From: Pseudomonadota bacterium
Lineage (GTDB): Bacteria > Pseudomonadota > Gammaproteobacteria > Steroidobacterales > Steroidobacteraceae
Direction: 5' to 3'
Length of the DNA stretch: 6,279 nucleotides
NCBI GenBank assembly: GCA_021808035.1
Contig: JAKBCG010000153.1
Location: forward strand, 1 to 6,279
Within the stretch, counting starts at the first letter, position 1. Every line of letters starts with the position of its first letter. Below, piece after piece: positions 5,524 through 6,279 of the stretch. Below the pieces are notes generated by a model. That model was not told the origin of the DNA. It saw only the letters and a program-made list of their open reading frames with translations, and searched no databases. The position numbers were made by a program, and so were the translations under genes.

Positions 5524-6279
5524 ATGACGGAGCGGGGAGAGGCGGCGCTGGTGCGCAGCGACTGGACGCTCGGCGAAGTGCGGGCGCTGTACGGCCGCCC
5601 GTTCATGGATTTGCTCTTCGAGGCGCAGCGCGTACATCGGCGCTTCCAGCGGCCAAACACGATCCAGGTGAGCACGCTGCTCAGCGTGAAGACCGGTGCC
5701 TGTCCCGAGGACTGCGGCTATTGTCCGCAGAGCGCGCGACACGACACCGGGCTCGAGCCGGCGGAACTGCTGGAAGTCGAGACCGTCGCCGAGCGTGCGC
5801 GGCTCGCGAAGGAAAGCGGCGCGACGCGCTTCTGCATGGGCGCCGCGTACCGAGCACCGAAGCCGAAGGATCTGCGCAAGGTGATTGCGATGATCCGCGC
5901 GGTCAAGGATCTCGGCCTCGAGACCTGCGCGACGCTCGGGATGCTCACGGCCGCGCAGGCGCACGAGCTCAAGGACGCCGGGCTCGACTACTACAATCAC
6001 AACATCGATACGTCGCCCGCGTATTATCCGCAGATCATCGGGACGCGCTCCTTCCAGGACCGGCTCGACACCTTGCAGGCGGTGCGCGACGCCGGGATGC
6101 AGGTCTGCTGCGGCGGGATCGTCGGCATGGGCGAGGAGCCGGAGGACCGGGCTGCGATGCTGCACACGCTCGCGACGCTGCCGGCGCACCCGCAGAGCGT
6201 GCCGATCAACCGCCTGGTCCGCGTCGCGGGAACGCCGCTCGCCGACTCGGCACCGATCGATTCGTTCGATTTCGTGCGC
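5524..6279 (+). CDS. bioB: Biotin synthase BioB (radical SAM), 3' truncated by window
   Basis: Biotin synthase inserts sulfur into dethiobiotin in the last step of biotin synthesis, using S-adenosylmethionine, a [4Fe-4S] cluster and a sacrificial [2Fe-2S] cluster. The visible 252 residues run in frame to the last base; about 95 more are expected downstream (E. coli BioB has 346). The radical-SAM motif CPEDCGYC supplies Cys60, Cys64 and Cys67. The [2Fe-2S] Cys ligands are present as Cys104 (TRFCMGAA), Cys135 (ETCATLG) and Cys195 (QVCCGGIVGMGEE), each seven residues later than in E. coli. The fourth ligand, an Arg, would lie just past the window. Other family blocks are VSTLLSVKTGACPED (50-64), AGLDYYNHNIDTSP (152-165) and SVPINRLV (227-234). 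A BirA-type operator and its own promoter precede it, so it is probably biotin-repressed and starts a new transcription unit. Whether other bio genes follow cannot be seen. Confidence 0.96.
   Translation, partial: MTERGEAALVRSDWTLGEVRALYGRPFMDLLFEAQRVHRRFQRPNTIQVSTLLSVKTGACPEDCGYCPQSARHDTGLEPAELLEVETVAERARLAKESGATRFCMGAAYRAPKPKDLRKVIAMIRAVKDLGLETCATLGMLTAAQAHELKDAGLDYYNHNIDTSPAYYPQIIGTRSFQDRLDTLQAVRDAGMQVCCGGIVGMGEEPEDRAAMLHTLATLPAHPQSVPINRLVRVAGTPLADSAPIDSFDFVR

Noticed and set aside
4413..5675. A 420-codon - strand open frame over ubiA, the bioB promoter and the bioB start
   Set aside because: It is a shadow of ubiA and bioB with biased composition (runs of Arg, Glu and Gln) and no family features. 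It would also run through the biotin operator and promoter.
5365..6189. A 274-codon - strand open frame over bioB
   Set aside because: It is antisense to bioB, whose Cys motifs are all in place on the + strand, and it shows no recognisable domain.
1..6279. A novel defence, mobile or biosynthetic system
   Set aside because: Every gene is a well-known housekeeping family with intact motifs. Gaps are tiny except for the 124-nt bioB control region. No repeats, integrase, transposase, tRNA or composition shift suggests acquired DNA.

Overview
The window is an ordinary, tightly packed chromosomal stretch from a G+C-rich proteobacterium, most likely a gammaproteobacterium (inference). All six genes lie on the + strand. 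In order they are the 3' two-thirds of a spoT/rel-type (p)ppGpp gene, ridA, recG, ubiC, ubiA, and the 5' two-thirds of bioB. The clues to lineage are a bifunctional-type RelA/SpoT enzyme next to ridA and recG, a ubiCA pair (ubiquinone made from chorismate via 4-hydroxybenzoate), a BirA-type biotin operator, and strong G/C bias at third codon positions. That bias also explains the many long spurious open frames, including an 871-codon antisense one.

Region 1 (1-3848): spoT, ridA and recG look like one transcription unit. The spoT-ridA gap is 16 nt and holds a good Shine-Dalgarno. recG probably starts at a GTG that overlaps the ridA stop codon (GTGA), suggesting translational coupling. Functionally these are stringent-response control, detoxification of reactive enamine/imine intermediates, and branched-DNA remodelling at stalled forks. 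They share a neighbourhood, not a pathway.

Region 2 (3849-5399): ubiC and ubiA catalyse the two committed steps of ubiquinone synthesis. UbiC makes 4-hydroxybenzoate and UbiA prenylates it in the membrane. A 9-bp hairpin at the very end of recG, a TAGAAT hexamer placed so that transcription could begin on the ubiC ATG, and the lack of a convincing ribosome site suggest ubiCA may have its own, possibly leaderless, promoter. ubiA has two plausible starts 90 nt apart.

Region 3 (5400-6279): a 124-nt intergenic region is the most informative non-coding part. It contains a perfect 7+7 bp inverted repeat with a 15-nt spacer that fits the BirA biotin operator. The right half overlaps the -35 of a sigma-70-like promoter (TTGACT, 17 nt, AATACT) serving bioB, followed by a strong Shine-Dalgarno. 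bioB runs off the window end.

I saw no mobile elements, CRISPR arrays, tRNA or rRNA genes, broken genes or phage features, and nothing that supports a previously undescribed system. The best second-look items are the biotin operator/promoter architecture, the recG-ubiC junction and the start-site questions.
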